Shown here: piece after piece, positions 54,536 to 64,000 of the stretch
Position numbering within the stretch: the first letter of the stretch is position 1
Layout: each line of letters starts with the position of its first letter
NCBI RefSeq assembly: GCF_026213295.1
Contig: NC_079415.1
Span: 23,621,610 to 23,685,609, forward strand
Source: Gadus chalcogrammus
Lineage: Eukaryota > Chordata > Actinopteri > Gadiformes > Gadidae
Reading direction: 5' to 3'
Length of the DNA stretch: 64,000 nucleotides
Notes under the pieces: generated by a model
Databases searched by the model: none
What the model saw: the letters and a program-made list of their open reading frames with translations, nothing else
What the model was told of the DNA's origin: nothing
Translations under genes and position numbers: made by a program

Positions 54536-55165
54536 CAAATATGAATCAATCCATTAGAAGTATGAAAATATCTTCCCGGTGGCGTAACAGGGAAAACAAG
54601 GTGTCCTTTGACATCTACGTTTCGAGGCAACAGTGCCACACATGATCATATTTGAATATGTTTCGGGGTAGTAATTAGCTGTTGATTTTGGAGGCCTTTA
54701 TCAATAATGACCAGCTATAGATTTGCTTCCCGATGGAGATTTTTGACAAATTACATGTTATTTAGCATCTACACATTAAGCTGAGTCCAATGAGATCAAG
54801 CTCGCCCACTTGCTACACCGAGATCATGTCCTAGACCTAGGTGTACCATGTAAAATACATGTTACCATTTGCTAGAGTTTCATGCTTGGTGTCATTGGAC
54901 TCAGCTCAACGTGTAGATGCTAAATAACATGTCATTTGTCACAAATTTCTATCGGGAAGCAAATCAATAGCTGCTCATTATTGATTAAGGCCTCCAATTT
55001 CGACAGCTAATTACTACCATTAAACATGTTCGAATATGCTCATGTGTGGCACCGTTGCAATCGTCTGGAAGCGTAGATGTTGAAGGACACCTTGTTCGCC
55101 CTCTTACGCCACCAGGAAGATATTTACATGCTTCTGATTGACTAATGAATTGATTCAGCTATTCC
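54536..55165. mobile_element. foldback element, arms about 250 bp
   Basis: The left arm (about 54540-54800) and right arm (about 54895-55165) are imperfect complements: CAAGGTGTCCTTTGACATCT pairs with ATGTTGAAGGACACCTTG, and GCATCTACAC with GTGTAGATGC. The spacer of about 80 bp contains TCCTAGACCTAGGT. No ORF. Confidence 0.82.
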
Positions 55166-55559
55166 CCAAGAAGTCTGGGGTCAAAAGGTCAAAAGGAGCC
55201 GGCACGACGCCGGCTGAGACAAAAGTTAATGTGTATTTCTCTCATAACTTTTTGTCATTATTAAAGAGAGGCCTGATTCTCAGATATGCGTGTTGGATGG
55301 CTAGGGTGTAGGTCTGGGAAGAACTTCAGGCCAAAATCTTGCAAGCGAGCCGCTGGGTGCAGGTGCAACGAGATGGAGCACTTGCTGAGTCATTTCCTGT
55401 AGGGCTGGAGCCACAGGTTGAAGTGTATGCGTCCTTTGAGACCCCCTTTGATCTATAAGAGACCTCAAAGTACAGCTTACTTAAATATTGTCGACCCAGT
55501 CACCTATTGCATCACTTCCTTCAAGGGCTTCAATTTTAAAGTGACAAGGGCTTCGGCCT
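55166..55559. other. unassigned sequence with a stray foldback end
   Basis: No gene. At 55531-55546 the sequence CAATTTTAAAGTGACA is the outward-facing mirror of the foldback TIR starting at 55560. Confidence 0.5.
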
Positions 55560-56170
55560 TGTCACTTTAAAATTGTACCGGGGGCGAAAATTGTACCGGC
55601 CTACGTCATCAGTTGTTTACATCTTGACAACCTGCCTGGCAACAGACGACGCGATCGTCTGTTGCCGGGCAGGTTGCAAAAAACATTCGGCTCATGTTTC
55701 CAAAAGACGAAATAACATAATACAGATAACGGATCGCTAGATAACACTTGTTTTTACTTTATATTTGTATTGTATTTAATTGTTTAATCGAATAGCAACA
55801 GACGACGCGATCGTCTGTTGCCGGGAAACGGGCGATCACGTCAAATGACGTAGGAAGGTTCTTGAACATTTGCGTCCTACGTCATTTGACGCGATCGCCC
55901 GTTTCCCGGCGACAGACGATCGCGTCGTCTGTTGTTATTCGATTAAACAATTAAATACAATACAAATATAAACTAAAAACAAGTGTTATCTAACGATCCG
56001 TTATCTGTATTATGTTATTTCGTCTTTTGGAAACATGAGCCGAATGTTTTTTGCAACCTGCCCGGCAACAGACGATCGCTTCGTCTGTTGCCAGGCAGGT
56101 TGTCAAGATGTAAACAACTGATGACGTAGGCCGGTACAATTTTCGCCCCCGGTACAATTTTAACGTGACA
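55560..56170. mobile_element. foldback element copy 2 (4-bp TSD GCCT), intact
   Basis: Ends TGTCACTTTAAAATTGTACC and GGTACAATTTTAACGTGACA are flanked by GCCT (55556-55559 and 56171-56174). Almost the whole 611 bp is one inverted repeat with its centre near 55865. Each arm holds smaller palindromes such as GACGACGCGATCGTCTG. Same family as the element hosting the gypsy array. Confidence 0.9.
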
Positions 56171-56390
56171 GCCTCCTAATTGATAATTGTAGTATAATTG
56201 AATGCCCTCTTTCATATATATGATACCTCCACCACTGGGACGTGGCAACAATTCTCCAAATCCATATGGGGAGGGGGGGGGTGATGCTTGTGGACAGTAG
56301 GGTTGTACACTAGACATAAATAGGAAGCAAACTCAGGAGAAGGAATGACCTCTCATAAATATTTATTCAATAAATTGTTTCAAATAACCC

Positions 56391-57352
56391 TGCCTCGTTA
56401 AATCAATGAGCTTGGTGTTTTGCTTTCAAAAATAGGTTATAGAAGAAGTCTAAACTGCAGAAAATAAAAACATCCAAGCTGCCTTTTAAGGATACCTTGG
56501 AATATCTGTCTATTTTTTAACCATCTGACCCTAGTTTACGACAAAAACAACACAATGGACGGCAGCTCCTTTTCCGCGTGGTTTTTACTTTAGAACCATG
56601 TAAGGATTAGAGGGGGCGGTCGATAGCAACCACCATAGCAACCATGACGGTCAAGTGACTGGATGAAGCCCCGTTGAAAAAAATAGAATACCACTCTACA
56701 CACTCGGGAGATTAATGATATTTAAATTATTATGAACATGAAGTCTTTATTTGCATGGGTTTACATTTCGTTCTGTGTAGCATGGAAAAATCGGAGAAAC
56801 ACTCCCATTCAGAATGCATTGGTTTACATTTCGTTCTTTGGAGCACAGATATTTTTATTTATTTATTTATTTTCAGTTTTTGAGGAGGTGCTTCAAAGAT
56901 GCACATTTTTCTGCAATAATCCAAAATCCAATGGAAAAACCCGTTGGCTTTTTGTCAAGGGAAACCAGGGCGACGCTCACTTCCGGGTTGGCCAACATAC
57001 GTCACCCCTCCACCACTCGATACTGTAAAAACACATGTTCAAGTTGAATGATAATGCATTAATTTATTCTTTATTCTGCCATAGAATTTATTTCAGGGGC
57101 GGGGGGGGGTGGGGGCATACAAGTCTTTTGGCCATAGTGGATCCAGATCTGTTCCGGAGCATTTCTGCACCTCGGGCAACAGCGCAGGGTTGCCAGGTCC
57201 TGCAAAAAACGTCCTGCCCACATACCGTTCAAAATCCACCCAAAATGTCCTAGAAGCAGCCCAAATAAAAAGGATATTCCACCTTGGCCAACGTTTTGAA
57301 AGTAATAATAATTGAAGGAATATCTGTTGTTGTTGTTTTAGCAGCGACATGC

Positions 57353-57421
<69 letters not shown>

Positions 57422-57800
57422 CACGCTATTTTATGTTGAAATGCGACGTAATCCAGTGTTCACGAAAACGTACACTATCAACGTATGCTTTTGGCGACTG
57501 GGTTGGCTCTTGGATATACGTGTTTCTAACAAGATGATATCATTAAAAGTTAGGCTACATAAAGTAACGGTTTAATAACACAAACGCAGGAAACACGTGA
57601 GCTGCTAGTTTAGCGAAAGCAGCGTCCCTAGCAACCTGACGTCGTTGAAACATGCGAGCGAGCCGATAAAATCTTCCTAATAACTATAAAACTAAAGATC
57701 AGACGTAATCACTGACGAAATATTATGCAAGTAAAAAGTATATTTCTCGCTAGGAATGTTATTAGAAACAAGTTTAACGGTGATTCGGTCCTAAAATAGG
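56391..57800 (-). repeat. dispersed repeat R, copy B
   Basis: Inverted copy of R. It reads from GTTAAATCAATGAGCTTGG through GGCCAACATACGTCA and the (TG)n run to GTACACTATCAACGTATGC, then the upstream part GCGAGCGAGCCGATAAAATC. It carries the unoccupied site of the hAT in copy A, near 56697. Confidence 0.88.
57353..57419. repeat. (TG)n microsatellite of repeat R copy B
   Basis: About 33 units, at the same position as the arrays in copies A and C. Confidence 0.97.
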
Positions 57801-57856
57801 CCTATTGCATTTCCCATTCGAAAATAATAAATAATAAATAATAATAAAGAAAACCA

Positions 57857-58486
57857 AGCCCGAGCCCGTGCACGTTCTGTCCGAGCCCGGCCCGCCCCGA
57901 CAGATTAACTGTAATTATGAGCCCGAGCCCGATTTCAACCCAACATTTTTTTTAATACATATGTAACTTTGTTCACATTTAGTCTACTCTGCTAAATATA
58001 TATGTAGGGATAATGCATAGAACGCCGGTCATTATCGGGAAAATAAGCCCCTCCAGGGCGAACAGTACACCGACGCGCAGCGAAGGTGTCTTGCTTCGCC
58101 CTGAAGGGTCTTATTTTCGATATTGACCGGCGACGTTCTATACATTAGCCCGCTTATTACACGGCTACTGCCAAAACGAAAAAATAACTTCACATGCTGT
58201 GTCTTTTTTTTACAATTTATTCGTTAACAGCATTCGTAGTGTTGATCAGCAGAGGGGTTGACAAGTCACCGGACCCATGCAAGTGAACGGAGCGTTCCAC
58301 GGCATTGAGAAGACCTGTGTAATAAAGACCTATAATATTTCTGTTTATGGCATAGATTTCTCCTCAGATTAGGCCAATAAACCAATGATAAAATAAAAAT
58401 AAAATCGCTCGATCAAAGGCCCGGCCCGAGGATAGTGGTGGGAAATATCGGCCCGGGTCGGGTCGGGCTCGGGCTCGGGCAGAGAA
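57857..58486. mobile_element. element with CCCGAGCCCG inverted ends
   Basis: GCCCGAGCCCGTGCACG at the left and GGGTCGGGCTCGGGCTCGGG at the right are complementary and repetitive. A separate inverted-repeat MITE lies inside (58018-58141). No ORF. Confidence 0.6.
58018..58141. mobile_element. short inverted-repeat MITE
   Basis: TAGAACGCCGGTCATTATCG and CGATATTGACCGGCGACGTT are near complements, with arms of about 45 bp that include CCAGGGCGAA/TTCGCCCTG. Confidence 0.8.
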
Positions 58487-59228
58487 TCTAAACACTGACT
58501 GGAACTACTTAGCAGGTGTCTGTAGGCCTATATCAGGAGATAATACACACCCTGCAGCCAATCAGAATACGAGTATTCCCCCAGACTGTGGTATAAACAA
58601 TATTATTCACGAGTTATAATCAACCCCTACACATCAATATTAATGATAACCCATTATTATACGGTATGATTTCTAGATGTCACGTCCGCTCGCGACACTG
58701 GACTTGCGAGGCATCGACGCGGACTTCCATTCACATAGCCAAAAACAAGACAATAGATCTATGGCTAGAGCATAACATCAAGACATACAATTCTAAAAAG
58801 AACAGATGAAGCAGCTACCCTTTTTTTCTTTGCGGTTTGCCTGAGCAGCGCACCTGCATTTAATATATCTGTGAATTGTCACAATTTCTCAGAATCAAAG
58901 GTGAAAGTAGAAACGGGTGGCCTAAAGCTGTCATATTGTTCACAGACAAGTTTACGTAGAAACGGGTGGCCAAAAGCTGTCATATTGTTAGTTATCACAA
59001 ACAATTTTTAACAATAAATGTTCTGTACGGAGCTCCTTTAGGGACATTAGGGAGAACGCTCCCGGACAGAACCTTAGTTTGGAAGTCGTGCTTATGACAC
59101 GACAAATACTTCCAATTGAAATACATGGGTTTGAAATTGGTGCTTTTTGACACGAAAAATTAGAAAATACGTGTTTCAATAGATTAAATAACGTGACAGT
59201 GTCACGTATTTTCGTGAGACCGGGTTGG

Positions 59229-59234
<6 letters not shown>

Positions 59235-59280
<46 letters not shown>

Positions 59281-59292
59281 TGTGTGTATGTA
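59235..59292. repeat. interrupted (TG)n microsatellite
   Basis: TG units with TATG interruptions, flanked by GACCGGGTTGG and CAACCCGGTATC, which are complementary. Confidence 0.9.
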
Positions 59293-59357
59293 TGTGCGTG
59301 TGTGCAACCCGGTATCACGCCAAGGCGTGAAATAGATTCGTTGGTCCACATCGCAAG

Positions 59358-59407
59358 GCGTGTTCAGGGTCACGCTTTGCCTGACCAAAGCGTGACCCTG
59401 AACACGC
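59358..59407. repeat. perfect 21-bp-arm hairpin
   Basis: Arms at 59358-59378 and 59387-59407 (GCGTGTTCAGGGTCACGC and complement plus AAA/TTT) with an 8-nt loop. Confidence 0.9.
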
Positions 59408-60027
59408 TTTCTTCTCCATTCGAAATGAATGGAGGAATAGCACCAACGAGACGTTCTCCTAGCATTTGGTGAAATTGTTACGTAGCCTATATTAATCTTT
59501 TTTATCTGAATGGGAAATGCAATATTTTAGGACAGATGCACCATTAAACGTGTTTCTAATAACATTTCTAGCGAGAAATATACCTTTTCATTGCATAATC
59601 TCCAGTCAGTGAATGTGTATGATCTTTATTAATCTTTATTATCTGAATGGGAAATGCAATATTTTAGGACCGATTCACCGTTAAACGTGTTTCTAATAAC
59701 ATTTCTAGCGAGAAATATAATTTTTACTCAATGAATTTTTACTTACAAGACTTTTACATAATCTTCAGTCAGTGATTGTGTCTGATCTTTAGTTTTATAG
59801 TTATTAGGAAGATTTTATCGGCTCGCTCGCATGTTTCAACAACGTCAGGTTGCTATGGACGCTGCTTCCGCTAAACTAGCAGCTCACGTCTTTCCTGCGT
59901 TTGTGTTATTAAACCGTTACTTTATGAAAAAAAATGTAACTTTTAATGATATCATCTTGTCAGAAACACGTTTATCTGAGAGCCAACCCAGTCGCCAAAA
60001 GCATACGTTGACAGTGTACGTTTTCGT

Positions 60028-60029
<2 letters not shown>

Positions 60030-60083
<54 letters not shown>
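60030..60083. repeat. (AC)n microsatellite of repeat R copy C
   Basis: About 27 units. Confidence 0.97.
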
Positions 60084-60086
<3 letters not shown>

Positions 60087-60657
60087 GCATTTCGCTGCTA
60101 AAACAACAACAGGTGGTGAAATGCTCCGGAACAGATCTGGATCCACCATGCCCAAAAGACTTGTATGCCCCCCCCCAAACCCCCCCTTAAATAAATACTA
60201 TGGCAGAATAAAGAATAAATTCATGCATTATCATTCAACTTGAACATGTGTTTTTACAGCATAGAGTGGTGGAGGGATGACGTATGCTGGCCAACCCGGA
60301 AGTGAGCGTCGCCCTGGGTTCCCTTGACAAAAAGCCAACAGGTTTTTCCATTGGATTTTGAAAAAAAAAAATTAGCATCTTTGAAGCACCTCCTCAAAAA
60401 CTGAAAATAAATAAATTAATAAAAATAACCGTGCTCCAAAGAACGAAATGTAAACCAATGCATTCTGAATGGGAGTGTTTCTCCAATGTTTCCATGCTAC
60501 ACAGAACGAAATGTAAACCCATGCAAATAAGGATTTCATGGTCATAATAATTTAAATAGAGTGTGTAGGGTGGTATTCTATTTTTTTCAACGGGGCTGCA
60601 TCCAGTCACTTAGCCGTCATGGTTGCTATGGTGGCTGCTATCGACCGCCCCCTCTAA

Positions 60658-61467
60658 CCCTTCACACCAAACGTGAAATTTTTCGCCCGTTCGCGTTGGC
60701 GCCGAAGTTTTGTCACGCCACACATCATAATCTGTCGCTGTGCAAGATTTGTCGAATTTGTCGCGCCACAACAAGATAACCACCACTGCATGTCTCTACC
60801 TTTTGTGGAAGAGGGAGAGACGTCGGAGGACCCGACGCAGTATATTCATAATATTGTAATGACCACGGAAGAGGCAGTGAATGAAGTATTGAATAGACAG
60901 AGCTTTATTAGATAGGCCTACCTAATAAACACACAAGACCGGAAACATAGCAACGCCGGTAAACAAACCCCGAGAAGCCCAATCCCTATGAGAGCTCCCC
61001 GCGCTACGGCCATCCGGAGGCGCACAGAGCTTTTGGCCGTGATATTATGCATACAAATGTTATATTATATACTATTATATTATGTATAGAGCTCCGGGAG
61101 TCGCAAACGGCAACATTCACTTTCTCCTCCATGCTGCAGTTCACCCCGGACTGCACTGCAGTTTGAGTTTGACGGTTGAACGCTGATTGGCTGTTACGTT
61201 ACACATGTGACTCAGTGGCCACGCTGTTGAACGCTGATTGGCTTTCATCACGTGAAATTCGCGTCAAAGTTCAAACATTTGAACTCGAGAGAATTTTTTG
61301 CGCGACAAATTCTCGTGAACGTGCTCGCCTGTGCACGGCAAAAGTGTGGCGCGACAAATCAAAACTTGTCGCCCGTTTTCTCTCGCGAAAAATTCGCCCG
61401 AAACGCGTCTATACGTTCACTTTGTATGGGATCCTGCCGCCCCGTCGCGTTTGGTGTGAACACACAG
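60658..61467. mobile_element. Harbinger-like element (TSD TAA)
   Basis: Inner TIR match TTCACACCAAACG / CGTTTGGTGTGAA. TAA lies on both sides (60655-60657 and 61468-61470), fitting the Harbinger TWA target. The interior is rich in GCGCGACAAAT and GTCGCGCC words. A short frame at 60792-60915 (MSLPFVEEGETSED...) has no clear assignment. Confidence 0.65.
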
Positions 61468-62159
61468 TAACATGGCTCTCAAAACCATAGATATTAACTA
61501 GATGCCTCGTCCGCAGTGCTGGCCAATGGAGTCGAACGTCACCACCACTGGCGGCCATCTTACCACAGTAAGCTGCTCACCAATAACATTGTGTTGGTAG
61601 TGATTAATGTACTTTTTAAATAACCATAACTTGCTCAATTTTCAACCGATTTTCAAACGGTTTGGTTTGTTATAAACGTCAGAGATGTAGGTATGACAGT
61701 ACATACCTATGAATAATTGTTAGGTTCTAAGAAAAATAGAATAATGTTCTAAAATAGGTACAAGATTTCCTTTTACAAATATACATCAAGAAAGGATGCA
61801 TGTTGAAATCCCCACCCTGTATTTATGTTATTATATATAACCATGTGTTTTCATATGAAATGAACATTAAACAGAACAAATAGGTGCAATAAATACACAC
61901 ATGCACAAGGTTTTCATGTTATTTATGTTAAATCAATATATGGTCTACTAAAATTCAGAAAAAGCTAAAGTTTGTAAGAAACCAAACCGTTTGTAAATCC
62001 GTCAAGATTTCAGCGAGATAAGAGTATTAGCGTTTGTGCAGATCACTGATTTACGTCCGCTACAACAGATTCCACCAGAAAGCTTTACTGTGGTAAGATA
62101 GCGGCCTATGGTGACGTTCTAGACGCCGCCATAGGGCATCTAGTTAATATATATATATC

Positions 62160-62720
62160 TAGGGTGACCAGATTTGAGTTTGTGAAAAAGAGGACACTTC
62201 GTCGCGGGGGGGGGGCGAGGCGAAAACATGGGTATTTTTTCTTTAGTTCGTCCGTGAACTTACATTTACGTTTAGGCATGGCTGCAGATGTAATGTGCTG
62301 TTGTAAACAGAGTGGAAGCGGCAAGGTGCTCAATGTTGCCAGATTGGAAATGGCAAAGTAACGTACCAAAGGCTCAAAATGGTCGTATTTGGAGGATAAT
62401 TATCGTGGCTCTGGCAACCCTGAGATCGGTCGCCCAATGACAGACTCTCTCTACAGTCGCTCGCGCAAGAAGGTGGAACGTAAGGGAGATACCATTTCCA
62501 GAACTTGGAAGGCCGTAATAACCATAGACATATGGTAATAACTAGTAGGTTATGGGAAAGACCCAGAAACACAAATATGCGACGAGGCAAAAACAAATAT
62601 GCGACGAGATAATGTCCGAAAACCGGACATTATCATCAATTAATAAAACCCCCCCGGACGCCCCGGACACGACGTAAAAAGTGGACATGTCCGGGGAAAA
62701 GAGGACGTTTGGTCAGCCTA
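62160..62720. mobile_element. hAT element (TSD TATATATC)
   Basis: Ends TAGGGTGACCAGATTTGAG and GACGTTTGGTCAGCCTA. The 8-bp TSD TATATATC lies at 62152-62159 and 62721-62728. The right part is rich in CCGGACA/TGTCCGG words. It holds a transposase start on the minus strand. Confidence 0.85.
62205..62280 (-). pseudogene. hAT transposase N-terminus (MPKRKCKFTDELKKKYP)
   Basis: The minus-strand frame from ATG 62280 reads MPKRKCKFTDELKKKYPCFR and then diverges. This is the characteristic start of a group of fish hAT transposases (KRKC.FTDEL.KKYP). The rest of the protein is deleted. Confidence 0.65.
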
Positions 62721-63407
62721 TATATATCTATCCTCAAAACCACCCGGCAAAGGAGCTGCCGTCAATTGTGTTGTTTTTGTCGTAAACTAGGGTCCGATGG
62801 TTAAAAAATAGACAGATATTCCAAGGTATCCTTAAAAGGCAGCTTGGATGTTTTTATTTTCTGCAGTTTAGACTTCTTCTATAACCTATTTTTGAAAGCA
62901 AAACACCAATGCCGTGTTCCAATAACCGTACTATCCGTACTTACTAGCCAAATTTTGAGTACGTAGTACGTTCCAATGGGGGATTATCATGCTGATACGT
63001 AGTACTTCCGCATTCGGTGATCTTTGTGCACTGTGACATCCGGTGAATCACTCATCACTCTGGCGAACCGATGATGGAGGACCGGCAGTTCACTTTCACG
63101 ATATCCCTGGTAAATGTACCCAAAGTCACGTTTTCTGACGTTCACAGACTTACTGAACAACACTCCATAACAGCCCGTTCCAAACTGGATAAGGGATAGT
63201 TTATTTTTCGAGAAATATATCGACCACGAAGGTGAGTGTCTGCTAGCTAGCTTATGCTAGGTAGGTTGGCTTATGCTAACGTCAGTTTGGTGTCAGCTCA
63301 GTCTGGAGGGATGATTAAATGATAAAAGGGATGAAAAATAAGGTAGACTTGTACTTCTTTGGTACACATATGTGTATCTTCAGCAGAAAGTAGCCGCGTT
63401 TACATGG

Positions 63408-63447
63408 CAGATCTATGCCGCATAGATTTCTATGCGGCATAGATCTG
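63408..63447. repeat. perfect 18-bp-arm hairpin
   Basis: CAGATCTATGCCGCATAG, a 4-nt loop ATTT, then its exact complement. It lies about 100 bp upstream of the transposase start. Confidence 0.93.
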
Positions 63448-63550
63448 TTCCTAAAATGTGTTACGAATGTACTGCATACATGGCAGTAACAAAAGTGTCC
63501 GTTATGTCTCTCGCGCACACCTGACACGTCTCTGGACCGGCGGCGACATA

Positions 63551-63841
63551 ATGGATGTCTTATCACTATCGGGGATTTTAAATTTGATTTTGATGAAAGC
63601 ACAGCAGGAGAGAGCTTTTCTCTGCCTGCTCCTACAATTAAGAAGGAGGAGGACAGCGCAGCAACGTCAATTTCTCGTCAGATCTTTATATTTACCCTAT
63701 GCTTCGCCGCAAACAAGAGGAATTTGGATGCGAGTCCGCAGCCAAGACTGGTGGGAGAGAATGGTCTTACGGGAATTTAGTGACCAGGAATCCTCGAAGG
63801 TCCAATTGCGCACTACTGCAGCTGCCATCTCTCTAAGTTAA
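63551..63841 (+). pseudogene. HARBI1-like transposase N-terminal fragment
   Basis: From ATG 63551 the frame holds RRRRTAQQRQFLVRSLYLPY, then ASPQTRGIWMRVRSQDWWER and MVLREFSDQE. This is the N-terminal region of fish HARBI1-like DDE nucleases upstream of the helix-turn-helix. After DQE the expected continuation is missing and the frame ends SSKVQLRTTAAAISLS. This points to an internal deletion or a missed splice. The catalytic DDE domain is not in the window. Confidence 0.72.
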
Positions 63842-64000
63842 GAAGTATTTTAACGTTCAGCCTGCAAAAGTACTAGTAGTAGCGTACTCATTTACAGTTA
63901 TCTTGGACGTGCGCGGACACTTCATTAATAAACACCCATGTCCCGTCGCTTAGCAACCGGACACGCTTACCGGACTACTTTTACGGAGTGATAACAAAGA

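Larger units (their letters stand above)
58487..59484. other. unassigned sequence with small repeats
   Basis: No gene. It contains a two-unit tandem repeat AGAAACGGGTGGCC...AGCTGTCATATTGTT (58907-58941 and 58956-58989), a (TG)n run at 59235-59292, and a perfect hairpin at 59358-59407. Confidence 0.5.
61488..62732. mobile_element. element with 10-bp TSD (MULE-like), split by a hAT
   Basis: Ends TAGATATTAACTAGATGCC and GGCATCTAGTTAATATATAT are flanked by CTCAAAACCA at 61478-61487 and 62733-62742. Copies A and B of R show the undisrupted region. A second inner TIR match is CTTACCACAGTAAGC / GCTTTACTGTGGTAAG. A TSD of 9-10 bp suggests a Mutator-like origin (inference). No transposase. Confidence 0.75.
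59485..62911 (+). repeat. dispersed repeat R, copy C, split by three insertions
   Basis: R sequence lies at 59485-60657, about 61468-61487 and 62733-62911. Its 5' part has a duplicated block (59503-59580 and 59641-59718, GAATGGGAAATGCAATATTT ... AGCGAGAAATATA). Insertions are a Harbinger element, a 10-bp-TSD element and a hAT within that one. Confidence 0.85.
62912..64000 (+). mobile_element. Harbinger-type element, runs off the window
   Basis: Starts GCCGTGTTCCAATAACCGTA at the end of repeat R copy C and contains a HARBI1-like transposase N-terminus. The opposite end is not in the window. A perfect hairpin lies at 63408-63447. Confidence 0.6.

Overview
This window is vertebrate nuclear DNA, most likely from a ray-finned fish. 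It holds the last two coding exons of a gemin8 gene with spliceosomal introns. The rest is fish-type mobile DNA: many hAT elements with 8-bp target duplications, PIF/Harbinger, Tc1, Tigger/pogo, AP-endonuclease LINEs, a Ty3/gypsy element, foldback MITEs and many (TG)n arrays. I see no tRNA, rRNA, CRISPR array or prokaryotic feature, and the species cannot be named from the sequence. Element boundaries were read by eye from terminal inverted repeats (TIRs), target-site duplications (TSDs) and, where possible, an unoccupied copy of the same site elsewhere in the window.

Layout. 1-2905: gemin8 3' end (exons 501-915 and 1923-2182, then 3' UTR). 2906-6712: intergenic DNA with microsatellites, a GTGATG-rich low-complexity tract, a hAT terminus, a decayed Harbinger element and a LINE endonuclease fragment. 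6715-44586: a 38-kb nest of elements. From outside to inside these are a TA-target element (6715-44586), a hAT (6934-42998, TSD ATGTATAT), LINE-A (about 9063-41950), a foldback element with 4-bp TSD GCTC (9260-38821), and a Ty3/gypsy array with three LTRs and two internal regions (9739-37528, TSD CGGG). Each gypsy copy carries a hAT in pol (14182-20059, TSD ATACATAG). That hAT holds LINE-B, and LINE-B holds a 5-bp-TSD element (16509-18081). Side insertions are a TTAA-target element (7042-9049) and a Tigger (37620-38626). 44589-64000: a mosaic of hAT pieces, inverted-repeat elements, a pogo-like transposase with introns, an L2-type LINE fragment, three copies of one dispersed repeat (51.2-53.3, 56.4-57.8 and 59.5-62.9 kb), and a Harbinger transposase start at the right edge.

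The gypsy element lies on the minus strand. Its gag has an RRM-like N-terminus, a PNMA-type capsid and one CCHC knuckle. Protease-RT-RNase H-integrase lies in the -1 frame, and the junction carries a T TTA AAC slippery heptamer followed by a predicted H-type pseudoknot. Apart from the hAT insertion the frame is open. Both internal regions are 12,371 bp and I noticed only three differences between them, with the same nested insertions. The array is therefore a late duplication by LTR-LTR recombination, or a duplication made during assembly. There is no env.
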